Source: Prevotellaceae bacterium (GTDB taxonomy: Bacteria > Bacteroidota > Bacteroidia > Bacteroidales > UBA932). From it: 6,729 nt of DNA. Below are positions 1-5,504 of this stretch, piece by piece. The notes under the pieces are model-generated. The model ran no database searches. It was not told the origin of the DNA and saw nothing but the letters and a program-made list of their open reading frames with translations. The stretch is from the NCBI GenBank assembly GCA_031257455.1, contig JAIROQ010000119.1:1-6729 (forward strand), in the 5' to 3' direction. Position 1 is the stretch's first letter. Every line of letters starts with the position of its first letter. The position numbers were made by a program, and so were the translations under genes.

Positions 1-47
1 ATCCTTTTGGCGCCAGCCTATCAACAGTTCAACAGTTCAACAAATCA
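1..47. repeat. Octanucleotide intergenic repeat, left-edge copy (truncated by window)
   Basis: The stretch starts with the end of an AT word followed by CCTTTT and a GGCGCCAGCC core at 9-18. It then reads AGTTCAAC-type octamers to position 47. Positions 21-47 are a perfect inverted copy of 1547-1573, and 20-45 are identical in direct orientation to 6704-6729. The last three bases (45-47) are the complement of the TGA stop of the minus-strand gene, so the repeat supplies that stop. The element continues to the left of the window. Confidence 0.85.
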
Positions 48-1025
48 TCTTGCGATATTGAACGTAACCGTTTTCTCTCCCTTGTAATTTCCTTTGCCGT
101 GGATGGTGAGTTCGGCCATACCGACATTGACGTTGTTCTTGTAGGTTACCGAGAAATCTTCCCCCATATACAACCGTACAGTCGGTTTGCCGTCTTCGCG
201 GAAATGCACTTCCGGGATAATGGTTATCGGCCGTTCGGTATATTGTTGCGTTTCGATAGGCTCTATCACCGTATGGTCGCCCGCGCCCAAGTCCTTTATG
301 GGGTGCCGGCGGCCGGCTTCCTGCGCGAGGATTTCCTTGTAACGTTCCATCACCATGTTTAATTTGGCGATAAATGCCTTGTTGGTATCTGCCCCGTTGA
401 CGCGCACCAGCGCTTCCAGCAGGTCGAGGATGCTACGGAATGTTTTGTCCACCTCCTTGCGGATGCGTTGCATGTGTACATTGGGGCGTTTTGACGCCTC
501 ATCGTAGCGGTTCATCATCAACGCTTCGAGGTTGCGGCTCGTCTGCACTAATTGCCCCAGCCATTCGCCCAGTCCGAGCGCGGATACATATAAATAATTG
601 TCCTGCTTTATCAGTTCGCGGTGCAGGTCTTCGATGGCAGCGGTTTCCTCGTCAAGGGTCTTGGCGGCGATGTTGCCGTAATGCTCCAGAATAACTTCCA
701 GTTTCTCCGCCGCCCGCCGTTTGTCGGGGTCAAAGTGATTGCGGAAGGATTTTACATTGTCCGCCAACCCGCGATATAAGCGGTCGCGTTCATGGTCGAG
801 TTCCACAATCTCGGCCGTCAGTTCGCTCCGGCGGATAATGTCCAGCGCCGCCACCTCTTCGTCGAACAGCGGTTTATAGACGTCGTACAGCGGCTTAATG
901 CCCAGCGTTTCGGGATTAAACTCCACAAACAGCGCATTCACGTTGGTGTGAAATTCCACATGGGCTTCGTTCCGCAGGTGTTCATAACTGAACCTGATAA
1001 TGATAAATGCAATAATTTTTTTCAT
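45..1025 (-). CDS. DUF6261-like protein with C-terminal Ig-like domain
   Basis: This encodes a 326-residue protein of unknown function. Residues about 12-240 match my recollection of DUF6261, an uncharacterised Bacteroidota family: 'LRNEAHVEFHT' near 17-27, 'ETLGIKPLYDVYKPLF' near 39-54, and a long, highly charged, probably all-helical stretch to about 240. Residues about 265-326 look like a small beta-rich Ig-like module of the MBG type, with 'VTYKNNVNVG', 'GKGNYKG' and a final 'TVTFNI'. The N-terminus has a short run IIAFIII at 4-10, too short for a membrane segment, and there is no signal-peptide cleavage site, so a cytoplasmic location is likely. The ATG at 1025-1023 is the only good start before the conserved part. 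The stop lies in an octanucleotide repeat. No promoter is visible directly upstream; the nearest candidate is at 1463-1471. Family assignment is from memory, and no function is inferred. Confidence 0.8.
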   Translation of the reverse strand: MKKIIAFIIIRFSYEHLRNEAHVEFHTNVNALFVEFNPETLGIKPLYDVYKPLFDEEVAALDIIRRSELTAEIVELDHERDRLYRGLADNVKSFRNHFDPDKRRAAEKLEVILEHYGNIAAKTLDEETAAIEDLHRELIKQDNYLYVSALGLGEWLGQLVQTSRNLEALMMNRYDEASKRPNVHMQRIRKEVDKTFRSILDLLEALVRVNGADTNKAFIAKLNMVMERYKEILAQEAGRRHPIKDLGAGDHTVIEPIETQQYTERPITIIPEVHFREDGKPTVRLYMGEDFSVTYKNNVNVGMAELTIHGKGNYKGEKTVTFNIAR

Positions 1026-1039
1026 AATTTTATATATAT

Positions 1040-1435
1040 TTAATAGTTAATGGCGAGGGTTTCGGCATACTTCCGGCAGCTACCGGAACCGCCGTCGAGG
1101 GCTCGGGCAACCTTCCGGCAGCTACCGGAACCGCCGTCGAGGGCTCGGGCAACCTTCCGGCAGCTACCGGAACCGCCGGCAAGGGCTCGGGCAGCCTTCC
1201 GGCAGCTACCGGAATCGCCGTCGAGGGCTCGGGCATGCTTCCGGCAGCTACCGGAACCGCCGGCGAGGGCGTCAGGGACGCCTGCCAAAGAGTCCGTATA
1301 GGAGTAAACTGTTTTTTTGGGATTTTTAAGAGTGGGGGAGACTAATATGTGCTGTGCTGCTCCGCAGCACGGAGGTACGACAAATTTCGTTACGGCGCAA
1401 GGGCTTTGGCGATATGTTTCCAAGAAGTTATTCAC
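1040..1435 (-). CDS. Doubtful 131-codon ORF with 14-residue repeats
   Basis: On the minus strand a GTG at 1435-1433 opens a 131-codon frame that ends 14 nt before the DUF6261-like gene. Its first 55 or so residues resemble nothing I can name. The rest is a 14-residue repeat of the form 'ALDGGSGSCRKVAR', five times, imposed by the 42-bp DNA repeat. In favour of coding: a candidate promoter ends about 28 nt upstream of the GTG, and the stop sits just before the next start, as in an operon. Against: other frames through the array are open too, the start is GTG, the composition is odd, and the invariant part of each unit is a DNA palindrome, which suggests selection on the nucleic acid. It may be a leader ORF or simply untranslated leader RNA. 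Confidence 0.2.
   Translation of the reverse strand: MNNFLETYRQSPCAVTKFVVPPCCGAAQHILVSPTLKNPKKTVYSYTDSLAGVPDALAGGSGSCRKHARALDGDSGSCRKAARALAGGSGSCRKVARALDGGSGSCRKVARALDGGSGSCRKYAETLAINY
1052..1279. repeat. 42-bp GC-rich minisatellite, five units plus a partial one
   Basis: Five full 42-bp units lie at 1070-1111, 1112-1153, 1154-1195, 1196-1237 and 1238-1279, with a degenerate half unit at 1052-1069. Units 1 and 2 are identical. Every unit carries TTCCGGCAGCTACCGGAA (first copy 1071-1088), a hairpin-forming palindrome with TTCCGG/CCGGAA arms, and this half has no substitutions in any unit. All differences fall in the other 24 bp, which in most units contains a second small inverted repeat, CGAG-GG-CTCG. 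The unit is a multiple of three, so open frames run through it on both strands. It is far more GC-rich than the AT-rich DNA on its left (1026-1050). Confidence 0.93.
1268..1282. other. Short perfect hairpin at the end of the minisatellite
   Basis: GGCGTC-AGG-GACGCC is a 6-bp perfect stem with a 3-nt loop, at the point where the fifth 42-bp unit diverges from the others. Its left half resembles the GGCGTCAGCC core of the octanucleotide elements elsewhere in the window. No U-tract follows directly on either strand, so I do not call it a terminator. Confidence 0.45.
1354..1374. other. Two overlapping, mutually exclusive hairpins in the minus-strand leader
   Basis: GTGCTGC-TCC-GCAGCAC (1354-1370) is a perfect 7-bp stem with a 3-nt loop. 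CTCCG-CAGCA-CGGAG (1360-1374) is a 5-bp stem sharing most of the same bases, so only one can form at a time. They lie about 90 nt downstream of the minus-strand promoter candidate, within the leader of the DUF6261-like gene. An attenuator or switch is possible but is inference only. Confidence 0.4.
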
Positions 1436-1462
1436 AATGCGGTTTTGTTATTAAAAAACGCT

Positions 1463-1471
1463 GCAAAAGTA
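1463..1471 (-). promoter_or_regulatory. Candidate Bacteroidota promoter (-7 element) for the DUF6261-like gene
   Basis: The minus strand reads TACTTTTGC at 1471-1463, a match to the Bacteroidota -7 consensus TAnnTTTG. A TTTG that could be the -33 element lies at 1489-1486, but only 14 nt separate the two, shorter than the usual 17-23. Transcription would start near 1455-1458 and cross the hairpins and the 42-bp array, giving a leader of about 430 nt before the ATG at 1025. Confidence 0.5.
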
Positions 1472-1532
1472 CCGCCCCCCTGTTACAAAGGAATGACCGG
1501 ATTATTACGAAGCGGTTACAGTGGTCAATTTT

Positions 1533-1703
1533 GAATTATGGGTTGTTGATTTGTTGAACTGTTGAACTGTTGAACTGTTGAACTGTTTAGTGGCGTCAGC
1601 CAATCTTTAAATCTTTGAATTTTTAAATCTTTAAATCTGTAAATCTGTAAATCCTTTTGGCGTTAGCCAATCTTTAAATCTTTGAATTTTTAAATCTTTA
1701 AAT
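1533..1703. repeat. Composite octanucleotide element between divergent promoters
   Basis: The order is: a degenerate edge GAATTATGGGTTGTTGA (1533-1549, 15 of 17 bases as at 6558-6574); four perfect GTTGAACT units (1553-1584); core GGCGTCAGCC (1592-1601); an AAATCTTT-type array (1602-1653); CCTTTT; core GGCGTTAGCC (1659-1668) within a TTGGC-GTTA-GCCAA stem; and a second AAATCTTT-type array. The 38 bp at 1599-1636 are repeated exactly at 1666-1703, an offset of 67 bp. The stretch from 1704 to 1739 is AT-rich with a related TCACATTAATCAAATC motif and leads into the nadB promoter. No gene is supported between 1475 and 1740. Confidence 0.9.
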
Positions 1704-1739
1704 TAATTAATCACATTAATCAAATCTGTAATTTTTCTT

Positions 1740-1748
1740 TATCTTTGC
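1740..1748 (+). promoter_or_regulatory. nadB promoter, -7 element
   Basis: TATCTTTGC matches the Bacteroidota consensus TAnnTTTG exactly and is followed by AG, as is common. No convincing -33 TTTG is visible 17-23 nt upstream. The element ends only 6-7 nt before the nadB ATG, which puts the transcription start at or within a few bases of the start codon. Confidence 0.75.
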
Positions 1749-1753
1749 AGCCT

Positions 1754-3340
1754 ATGAATAGGGAAACAGATTTTTTAGTAATAGGCGCCGGGCTGGCGGG
1801 ACTTAGTTTCGCGCTGAAAACGGCGGACAGGGCGAAAGTCCTTTTAGTATGCAAAGCCACCCTTGACGAAGCGAATACGACCTTTGCTCAGGGCGGCATC
1901 GCCTCTGTGATGTATGACCACGACAATATCGAAAAGCATGTGCAGGACACGTTGATTTGCGGCGCCGGCCTCTGCAATGAAGCGGTAGTGCGGATGGTCG
2001 TGAGCGCCGCCGCCGGGCAAATCTGGCAGTTGACGCAGTGGGGCGTGAAGTTCGACCGCACGCCTGACGGCGCTTATGACCTGCACAAGGAAGGCGGCCA
2101 TTCGGAACGCCGTATCCTGCACCACAAGGACAATACCGGCGCGGAAATACAGCGCGCACTGGTGGACAAAGTCCGCGCTCACCGGAATATCACCGTGCTG
2201 GAACAACATTTTGCCGTAGATTTGCTTACGCAGCATCATCTCGGGCAAACGGTGCGCCGCCGTGACGGGAATATCGAATGCTACGGCGCATATGTGCTGG
2301 ACTTGAAAACGCAACAGGTCGGCACGTTCCTTGCCAGCGCAACGGTGGTCGCTACCGGCGGGCTGGGCAACCTGTACCACACTACGACCAATCCCTCGAT
2401 TGCTACCGGAGACGGCGTGGCTATGGTTTACCGCGCCAAAGGAGTAGTCGAAAATATGGAGTTCATACAGTTTCATCCATCATCGTTGTATCATCCCGGC
2501 GAGCGGCCGGCATTCCTTATTACCGAAGCGATGCGCGGTTTCGGTGCGCTCCTCCGCACGCAGGACGGCCAACGGTTCATGCAAAAGTATGACCCGCGCG
2601 CCGAACTTGCCCCCCGCGACATTGTGTCGCGCGCCATCGACAATGAAATGAAGCAGCGGGGAGACGATTTTGTGTACCTCGATTGCACCCACCGGCCGGC
2701 GGAAGAGGTTATCGCCCATTTCCCGACAATTTATAAAAAGTGCTTAAGTATCGGCATTGATATTACGAAGGAATATATTCCCGTAGCGCCGGCAGCGCAT
2801 TACTCCTGCGGCGGCGTGAAGGTGGACATGAACGGCTGCACGTCCATTCACCGGCTGTATGCCCTCGGCGAAACGTCAAGTACCGGCCTGCATGGCGCTA
2901 ACCGGCTGGCGTCAAATTCGCTTATTGAAGCGGTCGTATATGCCGACTGCGCGGCGCGGCATGCATTGGAACGCTTTTCACACTACACGGTCTGCCATAA
3001 AATCTGCGACTGGGACGCCGGCGGCACGACCCATCCGGAGGAAATGGTGCTGATTACGCAAAATTATAAGGAAATGCAGCAAATCATGAGTAACTACGTA
3101 GGCATTGTGCGTTCCAACCTCCGCCTGAAACGCGCACTCGACCGCCTCGAAATTATTTTCAAGGAAACGGAAGACCTCTACCGGAAATCCATCCTGACGC
3201 AAAATCTTTGCGAACTGCGCAACATGATTAAAGTATCCTACCTGATTATCCGCAATGCACAGGAACTGCACGAAAGCCGAGGCCTGCACTATACTATCGA
3301 TTATCCCGAACCTGCCAAAAATGCCTTGTACGATGAATAA
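1754..3340 (+). CDS. nadB: L-aspartate oxidase
   Basis: This FAD enzyme oxidises L-aspartate to iminoaspartate, the first step of de novo NAD synthesis, handing it to quinolinate synthase NadA; it acts in the cytoplasm. The 528 residues align along the whole family. The FAD-binding GAGLAG is at 11-16, 'TTFAQGGIASV' at 42-52, 'EGGHS' at 113-117 and 'RILHH' at 120-124. The histidine of 'QFHPSSLYHP' is H241, the arginine of 'APRD' is R288 and the histidine of 'PAAHYSCGG' is H349; with E113 they correspond, from memory, to E121, H244, R290 and H351 of the E. coli enzyme. 'GLHGANRLASNSL' and a C-terminal helical domain follow. I chose the ATG at 1754: a TTG at 1745 lies inside the promoter -7 element. 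nadA and nadC are not in the window. The gene overlaps the next by 8 nt. Confidence 0.97.
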   Translation: MNRETDFLVIGAGLAGLSFALKTADRAKVLLVCKATLDEANTTFAQGGIASVMYDHDNIEKHVQDTLICGAGLCNEAVVRMVVSAAAGQIWQLTQWGVKFDRTPDGAYDLHKEGGHSERRILHHKDNTGAEIQRALVDKVRAHRNITVLEQHFAVDLLTQHHLGQTVRRRDGNIECYGAYVLDLKTQQVGTFLASATVVATGGLGNLYHTTTNPSIATGDGVAMVYRAKGVVENMEFIQFHPSSLYHPGERPAFLITEAMRGFGALLRTQDGQRFMQKYDPRAELAPRDIVSRAIDNEMKQRGDDFVYLDCTHRPAEEVIAHFPTIYKKCLSIGIDITKEYIPVAPAAHYSCGGVKVDMNGCTSIHRLYALGETSSTGLHGANRLASNSLIEAVVYADCAARHALERFSHYTVCHKICDWDAGGTTHPEEMVLITQNYKEMQQIMSNYVGIVRSNLRLKRALDRLEIIFKETEDLYRKSILTQNLCELRNMIKVSYLIIRNAQELHESRGLHYTIDYPEPAKNALYDE

Positions 3341-4373
3341 AACGGCAGTGGTTATACTGAACTGGAACGGTAAACATTTTTTACAACAGTTCCTGCCGGC
3401 GCTGGTGGAGCATACTTCCCTGCCCGGCGTGGCGCTGGTAGTGGCCGACAATGGTTCGACCGACTGCTCGCAGGCTTTCCTGCAACAGGCATATCCGCAA
3501 ATCCGGCAGATTGTTTTCGATAAAAATTATGGCTTCACCGGCGGCTACAACCGCGCCCTGTCACAGGTCGATGCGGATTACTACGTCCTGCTCAACTCCG
3601 ATGTGGAAGTAACCGCCAACTGGCTACAACCGTTGAAAGCCGCGCTCGACAACCATCCCGAAGTAGCGGTATGTATGCCGAAAATCCGCTCCTTTGACCG
3701 CCGCACGGCGTTTGAGTATGCCGGCGCAGCGGGCGGCTTTATCGACAGGTATGGTTTCCCGTTTTGCCGCGGGCGCATTCTCAGCTGCATTGAAGAAGAC
3801 AACGGACAGTATGATACGCCGCGCCGCATCTTTTGGGCCAGCGGCGCCTGCATGATGATACGCGCCGCCGTATTCCACCGGCTCGGCGGCTTTGACGATG
3901 ATTTCTTTGCACACATGGAAGAAATCGACCTCTGTTGGCGCGTCCAGCAACTCGGCTATTCCGTGATGTGCCTGCCGCAAGCGGTGGTATATCACGTGGG
4001 CGGCGGCACGCTGCCGAATGAAACGCCATTCAAGTTATACCTCAACTACCGCAATAATCTCTACATGCTTTACAAAAACCTGCCCGACAGGAAACGCTTC
4101 CTGCTGGCTGTACGCCTTGTATTGGACGGCCTTTCCGCCGGCGTCTATTGCCTGCGGGGAAAATTTGCATCCTTCGCCGCCGTATGGAAAGCGCACATAC
4201 ATTTTTGGCAGCGCCGGAAAAACCTCCGCACAAAACGCCTGCCGCAACGCAACCACCCCGTAGCACATATCTATCCCTCCAGCGTGGTACTGGGTTTCTA
4301 CCTGTCGAAAAAGAAACGCACGTTCGGGGAATTAGAATTTGGCTTGCGCCAATTTAAAGATTTAAAGATTTAA
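3333..4373 (+). CDS. Family 2 glycosyltransferase (rhamnosyltransferase-like)
   Basis: This is an inverting GT-A glycosyltransferase, 346 residues, probably acting at the cytoplasmic face of the membrane on a surface polysaccharide or lipid-linked glycan. The start 'TAVVILNWNG' (4-13) is the classic GT2 nucleotide-binding strand. 'VADNGSTD' is at 37-44, the metal-site motif 'LNSDVEV' at 87-93 (DxD-like, with D90), 'ASGAC' at 169-173 and the acceptor/catalytic 'HMEEIDLCWR' at 194-203. The nearest named group is the WbbL-type rhamnosyltransferases; the true donor sugar cannot be read from the sequence. The start ATG at 3333 overlaps the end of nadB, so translation is probably coupled; an ATG at 3321 would add four residues. 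The last 11 or so residues, 'FGLRQFKDLKI', are encoded by an intergenic repeat, as is the stop codon, so the native tail may have been replaced. Confidence 0.93.
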   Translation: MNKTAVVILNWNGKHFLQQFLPALVEHTSLPGVALVVADNGSTDCSQAFLQQAYPQIRQIVFDKNYGFTGGYNRALSQVDADYYVLLNSDVEVTANWLQPLKAALDNHPEVAVCMPKIRSFDRRTAFEYAGAAGGFIDRYGFPFCRGRILSCIEEDNGQYDTPRRIFWASGACMMIRAAVFHRLGGFDDDFFAHMEEIDLCWRVQQLGYSVMCLPQAVVYHVGGGTLPNETPFKLYLNYRNNLYMLYKNLPDRKRFLLAVRLVLDGLSAGVYCLRGKFASFAAVWKAHIHFWQRRKNLRTKRLPQRNHPVAHIYPSSVVLGFYLSKKKRTFGELEFGLRQFKDLKI

Positions 4374-4436
4374 GCTGACGCGCCAGCCTAATTAGTCACA
4401 TTAGTCACATTAGCAAATTAGCAAATTAGCAAATCT
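4339..4436. repeat. Octanucleotide element overlapping the glycosyltransferase 3' end
   Basis: A core-like stem TTGGC-TTGC-GCCAA (4339-4352) lies inside the coding sequence. It is followed by about two and a half GATTTAAA-type units that create the TAA at 4371-4373, then the core-like GCTGACGCGCCAGCC (4374-4388), two ATTAGTCAC units and three ATTAGCAA units ending in ATC (4391-4433). It uses the same plan as the elements at 1533-1703 and 6558-6729 but partly different 8- and 9-bp words. Confidence 0.85.
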
Positions 4437-4462
4437 TGACAGGGAACAAACATTTTTTGTCA
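4437..4462. promoter_or_regulatory. Spaced inverted repeat TGACA...TGTCA
   Basis: TGACA (4437-4441) and TGTCA (4458-4462) are separated by 16 nt, with an alternative ACAAA/TTTGT pairing inside. It lies just past the repeat element and about 57 nt before the next start codon. It could be a protein-binding site or a chance inverted repeat in AT-rich DNA. Confidence 0.25.
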
Positions 4463-4486
4463 GTTATTAAACCATTTGTAGGAGAA

Positions 4487-4506
4487 TTGTACGTAATATT
4501 GTACAA
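4487..4506. promoter_or_regulatory. Probable operator upstream of the isomerase-dehydrogenase pair
   Basis: TTGTAC and GTACAA are perfect 6-bp inverted arms with an 8-bp spacer, ending 12 nt before the ATG at 4519. The spacer and right arm overlap TAATATTG (4494-4501), one base from the TAnnTTTG -7 consensus. A TTTG at 4475-4478 could be its -33 partner, though 15 nt is short. A repressor of the LacI or GntR type bound here would block transcription. No regulator gene is in the window. Confidence 0.45.
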
Positions 4507-4518
4507 AAAAACGAAGCC

Positions 4519-5493
4519 ATGAAAATAGGATTTTGTATCGTAAATTATTCCGATAAACCGGTAGAGGAAGTCTGTAAAATTGTATCCGACCAGGGATACG
4601 AAGCCATTGAAATACCTTCCTATAAAGATAACGGGCAAATTGATACCGACCGGTTGTTACAGCCGGGCGAAGCGGAAAAGTTTAAAAAAATGGTTCATAG
4701 CTATGGTCTTGAACTGTCTGCTATCAGCAATCATCCCGAATCCCTTCTTGTATTAGGCCCCTATGGAGTGGATACGGACAGTATCTGTCCCGGTACGAAA
4801 GAAGAAAAAATAGAATACGGGAAAAAAAGTCTTATTAAATCGGCACAGTTGGCCAATGCCCTTGAAGTGCCGGTGGTGGTTGCCTTTTCAGGCATTGAAA
4901 ATTTCGGTCATATCAATGACTGGCCCTATCCCGGAGGATGGGCGGAAGAAGAAAAACGGTTTGTAGAAAATTACCTGCCGGTTTTCGACAAATTTAAAGA
5001 ATACGGTGTGAAAGTAGCTTTTGAACCGCATCCGAACAATATTATATATGATACGCATACGGCATTAAGGTGTCTGGAATTATGTGCGCATCATCCGAGC
5101 TACGGTATCAATTTCGACCCGGCCAATTTGCTGATGTCGGGCATCAATTTGCAGACGTTTATCGATGAATTGGGCGGCAGGATTGTGGCGGTACATGCAA
5201 AAGATTGCGAACTTGTAGCCCACAATATGATGAAAGGCGGGTTGATGATGCAGGGGGAATGGGGACGGTTAGACCGCTCTCTGCGTTTCAGGATACCCGG
5301 TTGGGGAAGTATTGACTGGAAAAAGATTATAACCGAATTGTATATGGTGGGGTTCGATGGCGCATACAATTACGAGCACGAGGATGTAACCATGAGCATC
5401 GGGGACGGGGTAGAGAAAACGGTTGCTTTCTTAAAACCATTGATGATTAAAGCGCCGTATGAAGCGCGGACAGACAAGTTATTTCAAAAATAA
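4519..5493 (+). CDS. Sugar isomerase/epimerase-like TIM-barrel protein
   Basis: This 324-residue protein belongs to the xylose isomerase-like TIM-barrel superfamily (the fold of IolE, D-psicose 3-epimerase and endonuclease IV). These enzymes bind a divalent metal and isomerise, epimerise or dehydrate sugars. Candidate metal ligands follow the family E-D-H-E order: E169 in 'VAFEPHPNN', D200 in 'NFDPANLL', H226 in 'VHAKDC' and E286 in 'NYEHED'. 'PGWGSIDW' near 260-267 is also typical. Strand one is 'MKIGFCIVNYSD', which supports the ATG at 4519. No signal peptide is seen, so it is cytoplasmic. The dehydrogenase starts 11 nt after its stop, so the two probably share a transcript and a substrate pathway. 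Its third codon positions are visibly more AT-rich than those of nadB and the glycosyltransferase. The exact substrate is not readable. Confidence 0.9.
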   Translation: MKIGFCIVNYSDKPVEEVCKIVSDQGYEAIEIPSYKDNGQIDTDRLLQPGEAEKFKKMVHSYGLELSAISNHPESLLVLGPYGVDTDSICPGTKEEKIEYGKKSLIKSAQLANALEVPVVVAFSGIENFGHINDWPYPGGWAEEEKRFVENYLPVFDKFKEYGVKVAFEPHPNNIIYDTHTALRCLELCAHHPSYGINFDPANLLMSGINLQTFIDELGGRIVAVHAKDCELVAHNMMKGGLMMQGEWGRLDRSLRFRIPGWGSIDWKKIITELYMVGFDGAYNYEHEDVTMSIGDGVEKTVAFLKPLMIKAPYEARTDKLFQK

Positions 5494-5504
5494 ACAATAT
5501 TGTT
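5493..5504. promoter_or_regulatory. 12-bp perfect palindrome filling the intercistronic gap
   Basis: AACAATATTGTT runs from the last base of the upstream stop codon to the base before the next ATG. It shares AATATTGT with the operator candidate at 4487-4506. It might be a secondary binding site or a small RNA fold controlling initiation, but an AT-rich palindrome of this size can arise by chance. Confidence 0.25.

Noticed and set aside
1268..1282. Intrinsic terminator
   Set aside because: The hairpin is perfect but no T-run follows directly on either strand, and it lies inside the presumed leader.
1050..1301. Plus-strand 83-codon frame of Arg/Pro-rich 14-residue repeats through the minisatellite
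   Set aside because: It exists because the 42-bp unit is a multiple of three and GC-rich. Parallel frames are open on the other strand, no promoter of the local type precedes it, and nothing recognisable flanks the repeats.
1354..1557. Plus-strand 67-codon frame running into the octamer array
   Set aside because: It begins at a GTG inside a hairpin, is antisense to the minus-strand promoter candidate, and ends at a repeat-derived stop. I see no known domain, so it is treated as non-coding.
1533..1703. CRISPR array
   Set aside because: The cores are only about 10 bp and the segments between them are themselves low-complexity repeats, not unique spacers of uniform length. No cas gene is present.
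1745..1747. TTG start giving nadB three extra residues
   Set aside because: The TTG lies inside the TATCTTTGC promoter element, so it would probably not be transcribed. The ATG at 1754 gives the usual NadB N-terminus.
3255..3332. Upstream GTG/ATG extension of the glycosyltransferase inside nadB
   Set aside because: The extra residues are out-of-frame nadB sequence with no family similarity. The GT2 fold begins directly after the ATG at 3333.
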